Shown piece after piece: positions 27,528 through 42,320 of a DNA stretch of 64,000 nucleotides. The notes under the pieces were generated by a model that searched no databases, was not told the DNA's origin, and saw only the letters and a list, made by a program, of their open reading frames with translations. The position numbers were made by a program, and so were the translations under genes. Each line of letters opens with the position of its first letter. Positions within the stretch are counted from its first letter, which is position 1. This stretch comes from Mugil cephalus (taxonomy: Eukaryota; Chordata; Actinopteri; Mugiliformes; Mugilidae): the NCBI RefSeq assembly GCF_022458985.1, contig NC_061779.1:20505001-20569000 (forward strand). Reading direction: 5' to 3'.

Positions 27528-30500
27528 TGTGTGTGTGTGTGTCTCAGGGCGTCAACACTTCCTCATTCATTCACAATACCAGCTGCATGTCATCTGCATC
27601 CCTGAGCTGACAGCAACTGAGACTAAAAATGACTTGAAAGCAAATGAAAATGATCAAATTCACCAGAGCAACAAACTGCAGTGTCATGCCAAAGATGGAT
27701 CCATGAGGAGTAATATCCGAGTTCCCTGAGGGACCCCAAAAAAACCCACCAATTAGAATGATGGGTCCTAACAATGATGTAGACTTCTGTCCTACACTCA
27801 CCTCACCTGACTAGGACACTGCTGCTGAACAGGAGCAGGAAGGAGGGAAGGAAAAAAGGAGAAGGGGAAGCCATAGGAGAGGTGGAGAAAATGGATAAAA
27901 GGCTTAACGTGCTGGGGCAGAGCTGCACTCAACAGGATGTGAGTCCAACCAAATCACTGCACGAGGTCATGAGGAAAAAGTAATTCAGACATAAACTCAA
28001 GCTCACATTAGACGGGATCTGTCCCAGGTGAAGCCACATTTATGAAATCTAGTTGACTGCTGTGATTAAACCGTACTTTAGGGATGCAATTATTTGAGTT
28101 CCTGTGCCAGGCATAATGGAAAATATCAAAAGAAATTCAGAACCAGGTCAGCGTGGGGTCAGGCACCCAATAAAATGCTCTCTGGATTACAACCAGCACA
28201 AGCCACCGAACTTAAATCATACCACTACTATTACTAACAATAAGAACACAACTCCTGTCCTGGACTTTTGTGACGAAATATATCACGAGGTAAATGTTTG
28301 CAATAGTTTGTTAATTCATAGATTTTATGTTAAAATATGATAAGAAAATGTTTGATGATTATTGTTGTAGGTTAGATGAAACTCAACATACAGTGAAGCC
28401 AAGTGTCAATTTGACCTGCCTGTAAAACAGCAGCATGTGAATGGATGTTATTTCTTTCTGGTGTATGATTTTCTAGTTTGAGAAAGGACTTATTTGGCAA
28501 GAAACTTGAAATAAGTAACATACACATATACATACAGGGGGGTAGAAGATGTGCAACAGGATAAGCAATGAACCCAGGGAGAGAGAACACTGACAGCATC
28601 TGACACCATTATCCTTCCTCATATCGCATACAAATACAGTTTCATGACCAAAACACAAGTGGAGTTCATATAATTTGGACCTGACTCAACTTCAGTCTCA
28701 GGTCTGTTGTAAATATGACTTAAATTTATCTTATATGCACCAGAAATAGGTGTTTTACATCAAGTTTACTAAATTCTAACCCTCACCCACTTTCCCTTCG
28801 CACACTTCTTACCGGATGAAAAACCTCCACAGGGTCCAGATGAGTATGAGGAGGATTCCTAACAACCAGCACTGTGTGACGAAGAAGGGGATGGGCAGCA
28901 TGATGGTTTTGGGGTCGTACTTGACGACTATGAGGAACTCAGTGACTGTGATTGCTGCTACCAGCCAAGCCTGCTGGCCAAGCTTCTTGTGGAACTTCCT
29001 GTTAGTAAAAAACAATAAGTTATTATCAACTAGATTATGAACATTTTTACTCTAAGTTGTCTCTGGAAAATTCTTTGCTTCTAACTGAAATTATTTTTAC
29101 AGTTAAAGGTAAGAACCCTAAACCACTCCGCTACTCACGGGTGATCCATGAAGTCGTAGATCTCCCTCATGGCCACACCTCCCACGTTGACAAAAAAGAC
29201 GAGGCGGAGCAGCACGAGGTAGTGCTCAGGAGGCATCCACAACACGAACTTCAGGTAGAAGGTGTTCAGCTCCGCCAAGAGGAACTGATGAGGGGAGAGA
29301 TACAGTAATGTGGATCCAAATTCAGAAACACCAAAAAAAAAAAAAAAAAAAAAAAATATGCTCGTTCCCTAACATTTGATCATGAATGATCAGGGTTTGT
29401 GTTTCCTTTCTTGTCCCTGTTCTGTAATAACTTCCTCCGTCAGTAACGTGATATTTCTCACCATGAAGATGATGCCTAACACAGCCAGCCAGCGACGGAG
29501 GTTCGATGCAGGCTTCCACTCAAACTTCACCCAGCTGTACGGTGTGAACTGGAATGCTATACGCTTTATCTTCCCCCTGTGAGGCACACAGCAGACGTAA
29601 TATTAGATGAAGAAAACAAACACAGATCACGACAACACGGCCAAGGCTGGACTCCCAGTGGAGACGCTGAAAGTGGATTGCATCGACGAGCGGATGTGTG
29701 AGTGATGCAGAATTAATGAAGTCCTACTTGTATGTAGGAATGTTCCAGAGGCCTTGCCACTGGTAGGGCTTCATGGACAACCAGGCCAGAGTCTTCATGC
29801 CGCAGTAGATGCCCAAACCGTTGCACACCAGCACGTCCATGATCCACTGGGGAGGGAAAAGCATTTCATTAAAGGGTGAAGGGAGCACAGCGACCGTGAT
29901 CCACCTACACACATTATTAGATTAGATACGTCCTTTGGATTGTGTGGGTGTGAGCAGATTACGCTCGACTCCCGGCTTAGTATTTGTTGCAGTCTGCGGA
30001 GAAGACACAACAGTGTTTCTATTTGAGAAGAATCACAGAATACATTCGATACGTATGAACTTGTACCATAAAACATTCCTCTTGCAACATTGTAAGCAAC
30101 TTTGCAACTGTAGGCAATTTGAGTAAATTCAACACATGCGGTATCTGTTCTGCAAAATGGCTCATAAAAGGCGCATGACTTTTTGCTTTGCTTCAACAGC
30201 AAGGCTACATTTTGTAGCTTCCGTCTGTTCCCATGGTGATTCACAAGACAGGGGTGGTTTATCTAATGTGGACAAATGTGAGTCATATTTAGTGCAGTGA
30301 CGTCCGCAGCACATTCACATCTAACACCGGACTGAGAAAGTGCGTTTTAGTTCAGAGAACATTGGCAGAATTACGTTTGCAGTTTACACCGACTACATAT
30401 CTACAGCTTCACGTTTTTTACATGAAATGATCAGATAAGAAATATGCCTTCATATGCTCTAAAACACAACACAATATTTGACTTGTGCTAACTGTTTGTG

Positions 30501-33500
30501 CCCGCTGTGGCACATTGAATATGGTGTCAATAAAAAAACAAGCCTGAAAATAAACTCCTGCTATATTTACAACCTCTGCAAAACTCACACCACCCGATGC
30601 TGACCTCATGAAAGACGAGCATGGAAACGGCCACACGAGGCGCGTTAATTCTGATTATTCTGATTATTAGTGGAGAATCTGTGTCCATGTAATGAGATGG
30701 TTCGAAGAAAGCAAAGGAGCAGAAACACTTGTGACATACATGGTCCCACCAGCACTCTGAGAAGTTGGGTAACTGGTGCTCCAGGCTGTACTCCAGGAAC
30801 TCGAACATGACGCTGATTATCATACACATCCACCAGTCCCGAATCATCAGAGTCTGGAGGAAAAAAAACAAGAGTAGAGAGACCAGTCGGCGAGACACTA
30901 AGAGAAAGAAACTTAACACCATCCAGTGTCAAACATCCGCGCTTTAAGTCTTTGTAAATAAACTATTTTATTTTACTTTTATTGTAATAAGGTAATTGTG
31001 TGGTAATTGTATCTGAGTGGGTACTTAACGACTGAGGCGCTTGTCGATAAATTTATGTAAATGTGAAACATCTTCCTCCCCAGTGCATCTAAATGTGTTC
31101 TATCTGTAATCACTGGCTCAGAAATGGTCGTCATCCCAGCGTGGTGGTAAGGCTCACCGCCACAAATATCCCTCATTAGTCACATGCTCAACTGCTTCCA
31201 TGAAGCAGGAACTGAAAATAATTTTGGTTAAATTAGACAGCTCAACTGCTGATTCTTAGTCATCACAAGAGCACAGCTGAAACCAGGCAGCTAGTGCGTC
31301 CAAACCTACCTTGATGTACCATCCCAGAAAGTGAGCTGGAACAAATCCGTCCATCTTGTCCTGCAGACATAAATCTACGTATTAATTTAACACCATATTA
31401 TCCTGGCAAATCCTCCGATATATCACACAATCCTGTCCACTTCTGCTTAGATTAGTACAAAAAGCGCATCCCTCAGGTTATTATGACCCGTCACCTGAAG
31501 GCCACAGGACATAAATGCTGATAAATATGCAAATGAGCAGCACCACATCCAGAGAGCAGGGTCATTTCAGGTGACTGTCCTGTTTTTAAACCACCTGCAA
31601 CCAACACCAGGCTGCTACACAGACAGCAACATTGTTCAATTGTGCTACAGTAGCTCATCAATCATGTGTGTCACTGTCTTCTCTACAGCTTTCCTTTTAA
31701 GCTCATTTTCCAGAGTGTGACTGACTTTCCAGTTCACCAATACCCTTCGCACATCGGGCTGCTTCACCTATGTGAACCGAAATAGCAGGTGCCCCTGGAG
31801 ACGTCCACACAGTCTGTGCAGCTAATTCCTACTTGTAGTTTTGGTTGTGCAGGTAGAATGTGGGCCCTCGTGTTGGAATGAATCACCACATCTAGTTCAC
31901 ATCGGTGCAGAGCAGAAATGAGCACAGTGAGTACTGGGTCACTGAACAGGACAAAACTTAGTGGGGCATCGTGACACATGAAAAAAAAAAAAAAATCCAT
32001 CTATAAGCAGCTGTTTACTGCATTTCTGTTTCAGCAGCATAGTTCTTTTCAACAGCACAGCTGAAGTGCACAGTATTTAGATTCAGATTCAGCTTAGTAA
32101 TGTATGGATATATCCAGACTGGTCACAAGGCATTTTTAAAAATGCATTTGTTTTGCATTTGTTTTACGGTTCCCATGAACCAAAACCAAACACTGAGGAA
32201 GGTGGCTAAACGTGTCAGCTGCACTTTACAGAAGTGAGAAGTGATTTTGTTATCTGGTCACTTATTTACTTTTAGCTGTTCACTGTTACTGATGTTCTAC
32301 ATCAAAGAAGGCTTTACTGTTAAACTAAATTAAAGAAAAAAATAACATCAGAAGTATTTTTTTTTCTACAGTTCACTTCAAAATGGGTTTATAATAAATA
32401 TGTGTCTGAATGCTTGAATATCCTGTTCACAGAGCAGCTCTGAAAGGTGGCCTGTTACAAGTTTTTATATACCTATATACCCGTACATACAGATATACAA
32501 ATAATGACTATAATTATTGCAGCATTTCTAAAATGAAAAATATGTTGCTCAGAGTAGATTCATATGCAAAGATGTGGGAATGTAAAATAACAGAATAAAA
32601 TCAAAGTTCTCACCCAGATGTTGTGGAAAGGGTCTGTAGTGTTCCCTGAGTCGTACATGAGGCAGTTTCCTCCATAGTCGCGCTCAGGGAGGGGCACCCC
32701 CAGTTTGGGGTCAATGTACTTCATGAACTGTCGTCCATCGTGCACCGTCTGGATACCGAGGTAAGAAGAAAAAAGTAAAGTATCATAAAAATGGATTTAT
32801 TTTTAACTTTTCATCAAACTAGAGCTTTAACGTTCCTGTGTTAAGTCCAGGATCTAGTAGGATCTAGTTATCTATTATTTGTTAGTGTCCTGGCTTGGTT
32901 CGGACTCAGTGCGGCTTGTTTAAAGGGTCTGGCTCAGTGACAGACTGTTTGATTAAACTGGAAGGAAGAAAAGAGGCTTCAAGGGATCACAGCAGAAAAA
33001 ACAGCACAGATTGGAGAAGAAATCTGGTAGAAAATCCTACGTTTTGGCAAGGTTTTGAGATGCCTTCATTGACTCTATCTGGACTTAGATGGATTTATAC
33101 CAAAGGTCAGTGTGAGCGTTTGACCCGCTCTGAGAAGCTGAACGAGTTCTGCTGCCACGTTGTGAGGAAGGAGGAGGCACTGGATCACCGAAATTATTCA
33201 GTAAAACTCTGAAGAAAGAAGCACTCGCTGTGTAACTGACATACTTCAAGTCACTGGTGTATGGAGTTCACATCAGCAGTGTACTGGCCTGTGCATAAGC
33301 TGCCGTGTGCACAATTCTTTGCATGTTCATGCAAGTCTTTGCAGACATTGACATAATCAACACACCAACCTGAAATAGGATGAAGATGAGGAACAGTTCG
33401 TAGACGACGGTGACACAAAGCCAGAACCTCCAATAAGCTGCAGCAAGAAAGAAAACAACATGTTACACATACGATACAAGCCAAGTCACATCATAAAAAA

Positions 33501-35650
33501 AATATGTTGGATTACAACTAGGCTGACGTGCGCCCGAGTGCCCGAATGACTCTATTCACGTCCGTCATTCCTCATTTTGACATTTAAAGTGTGAGTACGG
33601 CATTTAAAAAGAACTCATGACCACACACACACACAAAAAACCAAGCTGCTAGGAGAACATGTAGTGTAACTGTTGTCAAATCAAGACATTAATTGGAGGT
33701 GTTTTCTTCCTGAATGATGACAACCTGAATTACTAACTAGTATCTATAGTGCGTTTTATCACAACACGAGTCTGGTAACGCAGCATTTGGATTTTATTAT
33801 GGCTGTTACTGCTCTGTCCATCACAGCTTAAAGTCCATCCAAACGACTGGATCAGCCCAGCACATGTGTTTTCTACCACCATGGAACAATTCAGTGATAA
33901 ATGAAGGACTGCCATAGATAATGTAATTTCATTTTTAAAATAAAATGAAATGACTAATATAAAAGTAGTAGTAACAACCAGCAGTTTTTTTAAATTCCCC
34001 CTTTTACTGTTATTTTAAATTTGTATGTATTCACGTGTATAAGCTCAGCTAAAGTAACACTCCCAGCCAGCGACCCAGCAGGAGTTACAAGATGGAAATC
34101 TGAAGATTTTTTGTTTGGTTTTTTTCCCCACAGGGTACCAACTGAAATGCTTCGATGAGAACAATACCAGGACCTACTCGGCTGGCTCAACAGGTCAGAG
34201 AGTGTGACGCAGTGTCTCCCTACACACACACCACATCTCTCAACACAAAAGGAACGAGGAGCAGTGGCAAAGTAATTTCTTGCCTGACCATTATAAGCCG
34301 AAAAACAGGCAACAATATTCAGCGTGTCTCCACACCCTGTTATCTTCCTTCCTTCCCTCCCTCCCCTTCCCCTCCCTCTGGAGTCTGTTGCTGTGTGAGA
34401 AGAAAAGCCTCTGGACGGACAACTTCTTTTAAACACAGCTCTGTTAAACCAGATATAATTTGTCGTGTAAACCAGACAGATGCCTTTCACAAGCACCAGC
34501 AGCCCCGGCCTCAAACTGTAACCGATACTGAAATACATTTAAAAAAAAAAATCTCTGCTTCCAGTGGAGTCACAAACAGCCAACTCTCATGAAATACTAA
34601 CTCATTTTTTCCACTAGTCATTATGGTGGCATTAGCTAACTTCACTGCTTGTGAACAATGTGCTGGGGCTCATTTATCACAGTTAAGTAGATATAAGCCC
34701 TCAAAGGGAGGCGTGTTCGGGGTATGGCTTGATTGACGTGTCTGAACTGGAGCGACGGAAAATCCGTTTGGAAGAGGTAAGCCAGGAGTGTCATGTACTG
34801 GTGAACCAGAGTCACATGCACGCTGCTTTTATTCAGCTGTGATACGACTCCTTGCTAGTAGTTTTATTGTGCACAATGAGCAGTGGATTATGTGTTATGT
34901 GTCATGTATCAGGTTTCTAGCGTCACCATGCCGCCCACATAGGACAGCCCTACAACAGCCTGAATCACTGGAGATTACTGCCATAAAATTCAACCTGTAT
35001 GTCCACACACTTCTATTACTGTAGCACGCAGCTGATGTTTTACACTCCTGTGATGTCTTTATATGAGTGATACACACGCTTGTCATACCTGGATGTGGTC
35101 GGGTGAAAGGTCCATCTTTGGCCTGTGTCACTCCGAAACAGAGGAACACCAGGATGCTGGCCACAATCCCCCTAAAGGAGAACAATTACAAACACAAACA
35201 TATGGTTTACACCTGTGCTACACAACAACACATAAAAGTAACATACAAGACACACCAAAGCCTTGAAAGCACACACTCATCCTTCTCTGCAGACTTTCTC
35301 AAAGATCTCTGATGACAGTGTGAGTGAGTGTAAATATATCATGTAAATATATTTTTGGACACTGACACAAGTTTTGTCATATTGTTTACCACTGCTGGAC
35401 TTAACAGTTGTGTTAAGATCTGAAATCAGGAAAGCAGAAAGGACGTTACTCTGAATCTACAAGCAGACAGGCTTAAGAGACTTGGGATACAATGAGATTA
35501 CAGCTTGTGTCTTTTAATGGGTGTAAAGGTTTGACTGTGTAACTGATTATCTGGGAAATTAATTATACTAACTGTCATTCAATGAGTACTATAATCAAAG
35601 TGTGTGAACTAGTGATCCCAAATTAAATGTGTTATGAGAGGAGGATTCGG

Positions 35651-35710
<60 letters not shown>

Positions 35711-36908
35711 TGTGAGTGTGTGAGTGTTCTCTGCTGCCAGGAAGAAGATCTAGGATCTTTATCCCGACGAGCCGGACTGCGCTGACGGCAGCAAATCCAG
35801 TTAAGAACCGTCCCACAATCCCACAACCACACATTCACTCGGCCTCACAAACACTCGCGTCACTGACACGGCCTGCTCGTGCTTTCTTGATTGTTCCAGT
35901 CTGTCTTCGAAACACACAGTTCCATTAAAGCAAATGAAAAATGATGGCAACTCTGGTGAGCCGTGCCGCACAAATCTCAATCTTAAAGCAACAGCAAACC
36001 AACAAGAGGGAGAACCCCAGAGTTCAAAGCACCGTGTCATTTTATAAAACCCTGCTCGGAAAAATTAGAAGCGACGGCATTACCCTCCTGGTTTCCATTT
36101 TGCCACATACAAAGCAGCCACGGCCAACAAACCAGCAGTAGTTCAGATTATTCGTCCTATTCATGTGCACTACTATTTATAACTACCATACTGTGAAATG
36201 GTTGTAGGCAGTTTAGATGTTAAAATACCCATACATACAATCAGGGTGATATTTGCTCAGTTTCAAATTCTAGCTACACACAGTTATTCAGCCAGAATCA
36301 CAAGAAGAACCTGCAGCAGATTACATGCCCTCCACAGATGCAGTATTAACAGCTTGGAGTCAGTCTGGGATTACAGGAAGAGACACAAGACAACTGAACA
36401 GAAGAACTGTGCAAGTGCTGGCACCGTCTAAGTATTCGGATCAACCAAAGGCAAAGGGAGGAGACGCGAAACGCAGAGTTGTTTTGCTTTTCAACGCTTT
36501 TGTTCACTTCAGTTTCCATGAGAGTAATAGAGAGTAAATTCCATTGTATTGTACTGTGTTTTAAAAGAATGAGCCATAAAACCTACTCGCCATAACTTAA
36601 TCTCAGTCAATACCTAATAAAACGGTTTCTTAGGAACCGTGCTCTTCTCTTTCATGGTCACGATGCTTGTATTACTCTGTGAATAGCCGCACACCTCTTG
36701 GTTTGACGCGTGGCCTTGAGAGAGGGCCAGCTGGGCTTAAGGTGAATGCTACTGAAAAAGAAAGTGACTGCCTTTGAAACTACTTCTGCACCTCATCCAG
36801 GCTGTGGCTTCAGGCCAAGTGATGTTAAATATAAGATAACAACGCTAGTAGTCTACTGATTATGTGATATCAGGTTTCAAATGTCAATGTGACATGAACC
36901 ACGGGGCC

Positions 36909-36981
<73 letters not shown>

Positions 36982-39900
36982 ATACTTCTACAATTTCCTG
37001 GAATTTTACACACACAGGAAAGCATGTCAACATGGCATACCATTAGGACACAGTCACCTTAACCAACAGAGAACAGGAACAGAGAGGCTGATTAGTGAGT
37101 AACCATTCTGAAGTATTGGTGGAAAACAGCTTCTTATAAAACATGCTCAACTTGCATCTAGCTCTAAATGGTGGATATATAAACATATTTTACATCCCAT
37201 GTTTCTTTAGTTAGTGGAATACTTTTGGTCTGCTCTGGGGCCCTGCAGGGTTTTGGCTTCGCGGACACAGAGGAAGGGAAATTACAGCCCCACTAACCTT
37301 TTGGTGTTGTAGGCCGTGTCCTGAGGAGTCTCCTCCAACAGAGTGACGTAGACTAGAGCACAGGTCAGAATGAACAGCACTGTCACAGTATGGGCTCGCC
37401 TGTGGAGCAAGAGGGAGAAAACAGTTAATACTGCTTCTAGAGAAGAACATTAGAAGAGAAGTTTTACCTGACAGGCCACAGAGAAAGTTTTTACAATCCG
37501 AGTGTCTTAAAGCGTAACATCCTGTTAAGAGAAAGGAAAAATGTTGTCTCAACTAATCCAAAGAGAGCACGGGGGGAAAATGGAGGCAGTGGACATGGGA
37601 TAAAACAGAAGAGTTGAAACAGATTTCTCTTGGGAAACTGGGCTACTGCAGCTGAAAATAGCTGCAAAAATGGTGGAGAACAAACTTTGGTTCAAGCCAA
37701 CAGGAAACCGTCAAAAATAGACGTTGCCTCTGTGTTCTGTGAAAAAAACTCCTCGTGATACAATGATTACATACAAGTTGAATTGAGTCGAGTGTGAAGG
37801 CCTTCGTGTCGGATGGAGGCGGTTCTCTCCCAGATCACCCCATGGCAGTAAACAAACCTTGGCCTTTGTCAGAAGATGGTACGATATACTGTGCATCCAC
37901 ACTTATCTCAGCTGAGGGGGCAAAGTTTTATTTATCACACTTTCTGGGTCGAGAGTTTAAATTATGTAATGAACACCTGGAGTCCTCAATTAGAGAGCAG
38001 CGCTTTGCAAGAGCTTAACGTGACATTATTCCAAGGAGAAACACGGTGAATCACTAGAAACCTTCTTCTCGTTCGCGGAAGGTTCAGACTGATCAAGCAG
38101 CAGGTGGAATAATCTTGACATGTTTTGCGATTAGAGTCGTTACGGCTTATCGGGATCAGGACTGGAGCCGATCCAGAACGCTTTTAAAATCTTGACCTGC
38201 TGCAAATCCTTTACACTGTATGTTTCTTCAAAACATACTAGCCAACAAAAACATCACCCTGTGCTTGGTTACAACACACACACACCTGAGAATACTACGT
38301 GCAAGTGGATTGCGAAACTCAGCGTCAACAAATGACACTTTTGTTAAGTTAATAAATGATAAGACATTGTGTACCAATGTACGGTGCGTGAACTTGAATT
38401 ACGTTTTGCTGTTTGTTTGTTTTTTGTCATTTCTTTACCTCGTTGGATAGTCGTTAGCAAAGACACACAAAAAATGAAATGGTGAGAGGGAGAACGACAT
38501 GCAACAAAAGTTGGAATAACACGTCACGGGTCGACTGCTCAACCAGGCGGGTCAGTTGTTACGTATGTTATCTGTTCAACACAACTAAGCATCTAGTAAT
38601 TTAAGATTAGACCTGTGTTGTGTATTCTTCCTATCAGCTATTTAAACTGAAATTTGCATGTGCCACTGACTGCAACAGTCGGTTATGTTTTAGAAGTTCC
38701 GACACAGCAAGGGAGCTCAATTGAGGCCACTTCTGTCCATCAAACTACACGACATCACCCCCTCCACCAGCCCTTTGGTACAGTCTGAGTCACAAAGACG
38801 TCATGTCAGATGTCATTAGCATTTTCTCCCTGTTCCACCTCCTTATCCAACCTGTTTGGCAGGAGACACAAGGGAGAGCAGGGCCTGGCTTCTCTCTTGC
38901 TTTGACAACCGTACAACACCACAGGGAGTGAAAAGACGCTGCCGAGACATCAGTGCGGTGCAAACGAGAGACAGCCTAAGCTTCCAACAAAATGTATCTC
39001 AAAGCCTGTGGGTGCAGAATAAATGAGCTTCTTATTCAACATATGGAGAAATAAAAGAATTTTGTCCCGAGGCTAAATGCGAGGCGTGGAAGTGGGATGA
39101 CAAAAAGGTTGAGAACCTAACCAGACGTGTCCCTTTGCCTGTAATCAGACTGCACAGAACGTGCTATTTATGGAAAAACAAAATGTGCTATGCTAGCACA
39201 ACATTTCGTGCCATCACGACACATAATGTGTTCGCCTCCTAATCCAACACACTCTTCACAGAAAAAAAGATGCTTATTCAACTGCAGCCTGTACTAACAG
39301 GAATCAGCTGCATGCCATGTAGTTATCCTCCTTAAGAACCAGAGGAAGCTTCTATCACGCACAACGTTCCTAGATGTAACTGTGTAACACTCCCACACAG
39401 AGCCAGCGCATTCCTGTATTCACTCTATGATCAGAGGTGTTTTATAAAATGTAACTGCTGGATGTACATGGAAATGACAGGAAAACTGGCTCCTTGTTTT
39501 CTCCAGTTTTCGCCGTGTTTGTACACGCAGTGTTTTAGATTCACTACAGTCAAACGTTTTTGAAGCTGACCACATGTCAAACAGCTACAAAGCCATTAAA
39601 CGTTATCAGTTCCCCATTAGAAACAAACTGGGAGTGTCAAGCACTTGGACGCCGAATTCCTTAAACGTGCAATCACACAAATCACAGGCAGTACCAAGGA
39701 GAGCTGGTCATTTTAAGGCCGGCATAAGGATTTAGTCAAACTAATTACAAAATGTTGGGACTGCATCTTGGCCACTGTCTTCCCACTAGGCTGCCAGTTA
39801 AATCTAATGCTATCTAAAACTGTGACCCCTTCAACTCTGTCTTGTGGTTGGTATTTGTTGAAACTCCTTAGACTGGAGGATGTCTACCTTACCTTACCAG

Positions 39901-41058
39901 ATGCATTATGTAGTGCTGCTAAATTACACTACATTTTTAAAAAAAAAAATCTTGTTATGAGTATTCAGTCCACCATATAGTATAATGACCATATGTCTCT
40001 TGTGTATACTGCAAGCTTTTAAAATCAGTGGGCATGTTTGCATGCTGTTAATGGCTCCACTCCTGAAACATATATAATATACAATATATACAAGGTTCAC
40101 TCTGAGAGGACCCCTCTCCTCTGCGCTCTCCACACATATTGGATATTGTGTTAGATTCTTATTGACTCCTGTATCGCACACAAAGCAGGGATGAAACACG
40201 CATACCCCTGCTCTGCCTTAAATATTCCTGGAGCGACAGGTTGAAGGTCCAGGATGGCTATAAATTGAAGACACCAGCAGAAAGGAATGCTGCTTTTCTG
40301 GACCAGCCGCAAACTCTCGTGCAACAAGACCTGCATCGGGCACTTATCAGCACTTTGTGTCTGTGTGCGTGTGTGCATGTGTGTGCATGTGTGTGTACTC
40401 CTGTCAGTGGCTGCATCTGCACTCATTCCTCCAGTTTACCACATGGGCATAATATCGGTCTTGACTTCAAGCCAGTTGTGGATCTCTTTCTGCTGAAGGC
40501 GCAGGGTGGGATATTAGCTTGGGTCTCATCAACAACTAGCTCTGAGGTTAGGCCTGCAGTGTAAACATCTGCAGCAGCACAAATTAGTCCTTTAAAAGTG
40601 ACACCATGCATGTAGCAGGCTTAGGTGAATCGCAAAAGCACATTTTCTATTTACATTACATAAATAAGGGTACATTAACTTGGAACAAGGTCACAGTATT
40701 TGTGTTGGTTAAAGGAGGTCACCTTGATCACCTTCAAACACATAAGCAGACTATCTTTCTGCAGGTACTGTTTGGAGGAACTATTTTCCTTGCACATACA
40801 GATATTGTTGACACTGCCAGAAACAACTCACCAGAAAAAGGTGTTGGTCCCGTCGTCATAGACCTCAGACTCCGTGTTCCTGCGGTGCAGACTGTCCCTG
40901 GAGATCTGCTTCATCACCTTGGCTTTTATTGGGCCGCTCTGATCCGGACACCCGGGATCCACCGCGCCGTTGTTCACCTGCTCTGCGGCGGCGGAGGAGC
41001 CCTTGCCAGTGGCGCTGACCGCCGCCGCGCCGCTTCTCCTCGACTCGGGCTTGGTCAT
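26557..41058 (-). CDS. ptdss2: Phosphatidylserine synthase 2
   Basis: Twelve minus-strand exons join in phase to 499 aa: 41058-40832, 37399-37298, 35171-35089, 33437-33370, 32748-32614, 31360-31310, 30853-30740, 29846-29728, 29576-29462, 29284-29139, 28998-28813 and 26710-26557. The enzyme exchanges serine for ethanolamine on phosphatidylethanolamine at the ER and its mitochondria-associated membranes. Family blocks seen: [15 protein letters not shown] at the end of exon 1, [15 protein letters not shown], the [10 protein letters not shown] loop, [28 protein letters not shown]-type core split between entries here (residues 223-260), [20 protein letters not shown], and [15 protein letters not shown]. 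About eight hydrophobic helices fit an ER multi-pass protein. The tail is basic and polar (QRKS end). Length is close to the human 487. The start is the first in-frame ATG; exon 1 is GC-rich. It is convergent with tmem168 and divergent from cdkn1c. Confidence 0.96.
27037..27341. mobile_element. Decayed MITE copy in ptdss2 intron 11
   Basis: The right end AAATCCTACACACTGG (27315-27331) matches the end of the element in the samtor flank. Inside are GTTGTGTACTATAGAGACATG and a TCTATTCCATTTCTGC segment that recur in teleost copies of this family. The left end (TTTTAAAGGATTCAGTAG, GTGAGGT) is eroded. There is no coding frame. Confidence 0.5.
27488..27542. repeat. (GT)n microsatellite
   Basis: Nearly pure GT tract with one GGG interruption, in ptdss2 intron 11. 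Confidence 0.9.
35653..35725. repeat. (GT)n microsatellite
   Basis: GT tract of about 55 bp followed by GAGTGT variants, in ptdss2 intron 2. Confidence 0.9.
36909..36976. repeat. (CA)n microsatellite
   Basis: About 66 bp of pure CA, in ptdss2 intron 2, 1.2 kb from the GT tract at 35.65 kb. Confidence 0.9.
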
Positions 41059-41510
41059 GGCTTCACCCGACGACCGACCCACGGCCCACGGCGCTTCAAA
41101 ACGTTCCTGTGCGGGTTGGTTTATCCCGGAGCTCTGCCGTCATCCGCGTCAGCCCCACCCAAGTGACAGTCAGCAGCATCCTGGGGTGGTCGGAGGAAGT
41201 GAGCGTTACTAGGACGGTATTAGGGAGGGGAGCAAACCTGACAATCTCGTCCTGCGGCTTTTTGTCTTTTTTTTTTTTTTTTTTAAACCGTGACCTGCAC
41301 AGACACGCGAGAGAGAAATGTGGCGTGGGCTGCTGCTCAAATCAAAGCCGGCGACAAGCGGGACAAGAGTGTCATGTGTCAGCAATGGCGACCGCGTGTG
41401 GACACGACAAAACCCAATGTGAGGAGATATGCCACATATATATTCTTTAAAATCACCCCGGTTCCTGCACTGCGATGGAAACGTAGCCTTGACGTTAGTC
41501 AGCTCGGTGG

Positions 41511-41513
<3 letters not shown>

Positions 41514-41544
<31 letters not shown>
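41514..41544. repeat. Poly-T tract
   Basis: Uninterrupted run of about 31 T upstream of ptdss2. Confidence 0.9.
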
Positions 41545-41545
<1 letters not shown>

Positions 41546-42305
41546 TAGCGCACTAATTTCTGACTGTTTGACCTTGCTACAAGGCTATGGTAACTAACAA
41601 GCTTGTCATCAATTAATTAACCGACACAAAACCTTCATTATTCAAGAACTCGTTTACTGTCCATGTTGAGAAACTGTCCGTACACCAGCTAGCTATCGGT
41701 TCGGTTTAAACTAGCGTTATTACTTACCAGATGAATTTATGGGATTACTGACTGCAGTCCGGAGGAGTTCACGAACTGCTCGCGCTACATTGGTACCGCA
41801 CGGTCAAGCGCGTCCGTTTAGCAAACAGAGAAACGCGTTTTTGGTGGCGACTGTGTCACAGTGGAGACTGACACTCATGTAGCCACAGACGGACGAGCCT
41901 CGCCGCACCACGGATCCTACAGTCTGAACATCACATGGACATTAGCTGGAGCAACAACGCCGCTTCCTGTTTATGTTCGCTAAAATAAAAGCCACTCCCG
42001 TCGTCACCAATAGAGGCGTTTTATTTTGAAAATACAGTTCTTGTTTTGGTAGGTTTATTTCGGCTACTTTGCGAAGCTTGTGTAACTTGACAGTCTGGCA
42101 TACAACGGCGGGTTTAGATGAGGATCGTCCATTTAAAGTCGTCAGTGACGAGCAAACGTTAAAGTTGCATAATCCCGCAGTAACAGCGGCTCAAAACAAG
42201 TAACTTGGTAGCAGCACACTATTTGACTGGACAAACCTTAAAAACGTCTATTAAAATCGTGATTTTACCAAATGTTTTGAACATGCACGCAATGGGTCGT
42301 TTATA

Positions 42306-42320
42306 TGACGTAACTTCCGC
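42306..42320. promoter_or_regulatory. CRE plus ETS-like site upstream of ptdss2
   Basis: TGACGTAA (CREB/ATF type) is directly followed by CTTCCGC (inverted ETS core GGAAG). This pairing is typical of CpG-rich housekeeping promoters. It lies 1.25 kb upstream of the ptdss2 ATG; no exon was identified beside it, so its target is unknown. Confidence 0.3.

Noticed and set aside
33990-34538. 182-codon minus-strand open frame in ptdss2 intron 3
   Set aside because: Lies in an intron, has low-complexity basic content and no recognisable family.
36864-37046. His/Thr repeat frame
   Set aside because: Translation of a CA microsatellite in an intron.
40606-41166. 186-codon plus-strand open frame over ptdss2 exon 1
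   Set aside because: Antisense shadow of a GC-rich exon whose minus-strand frame matches the Ptdss2 family.
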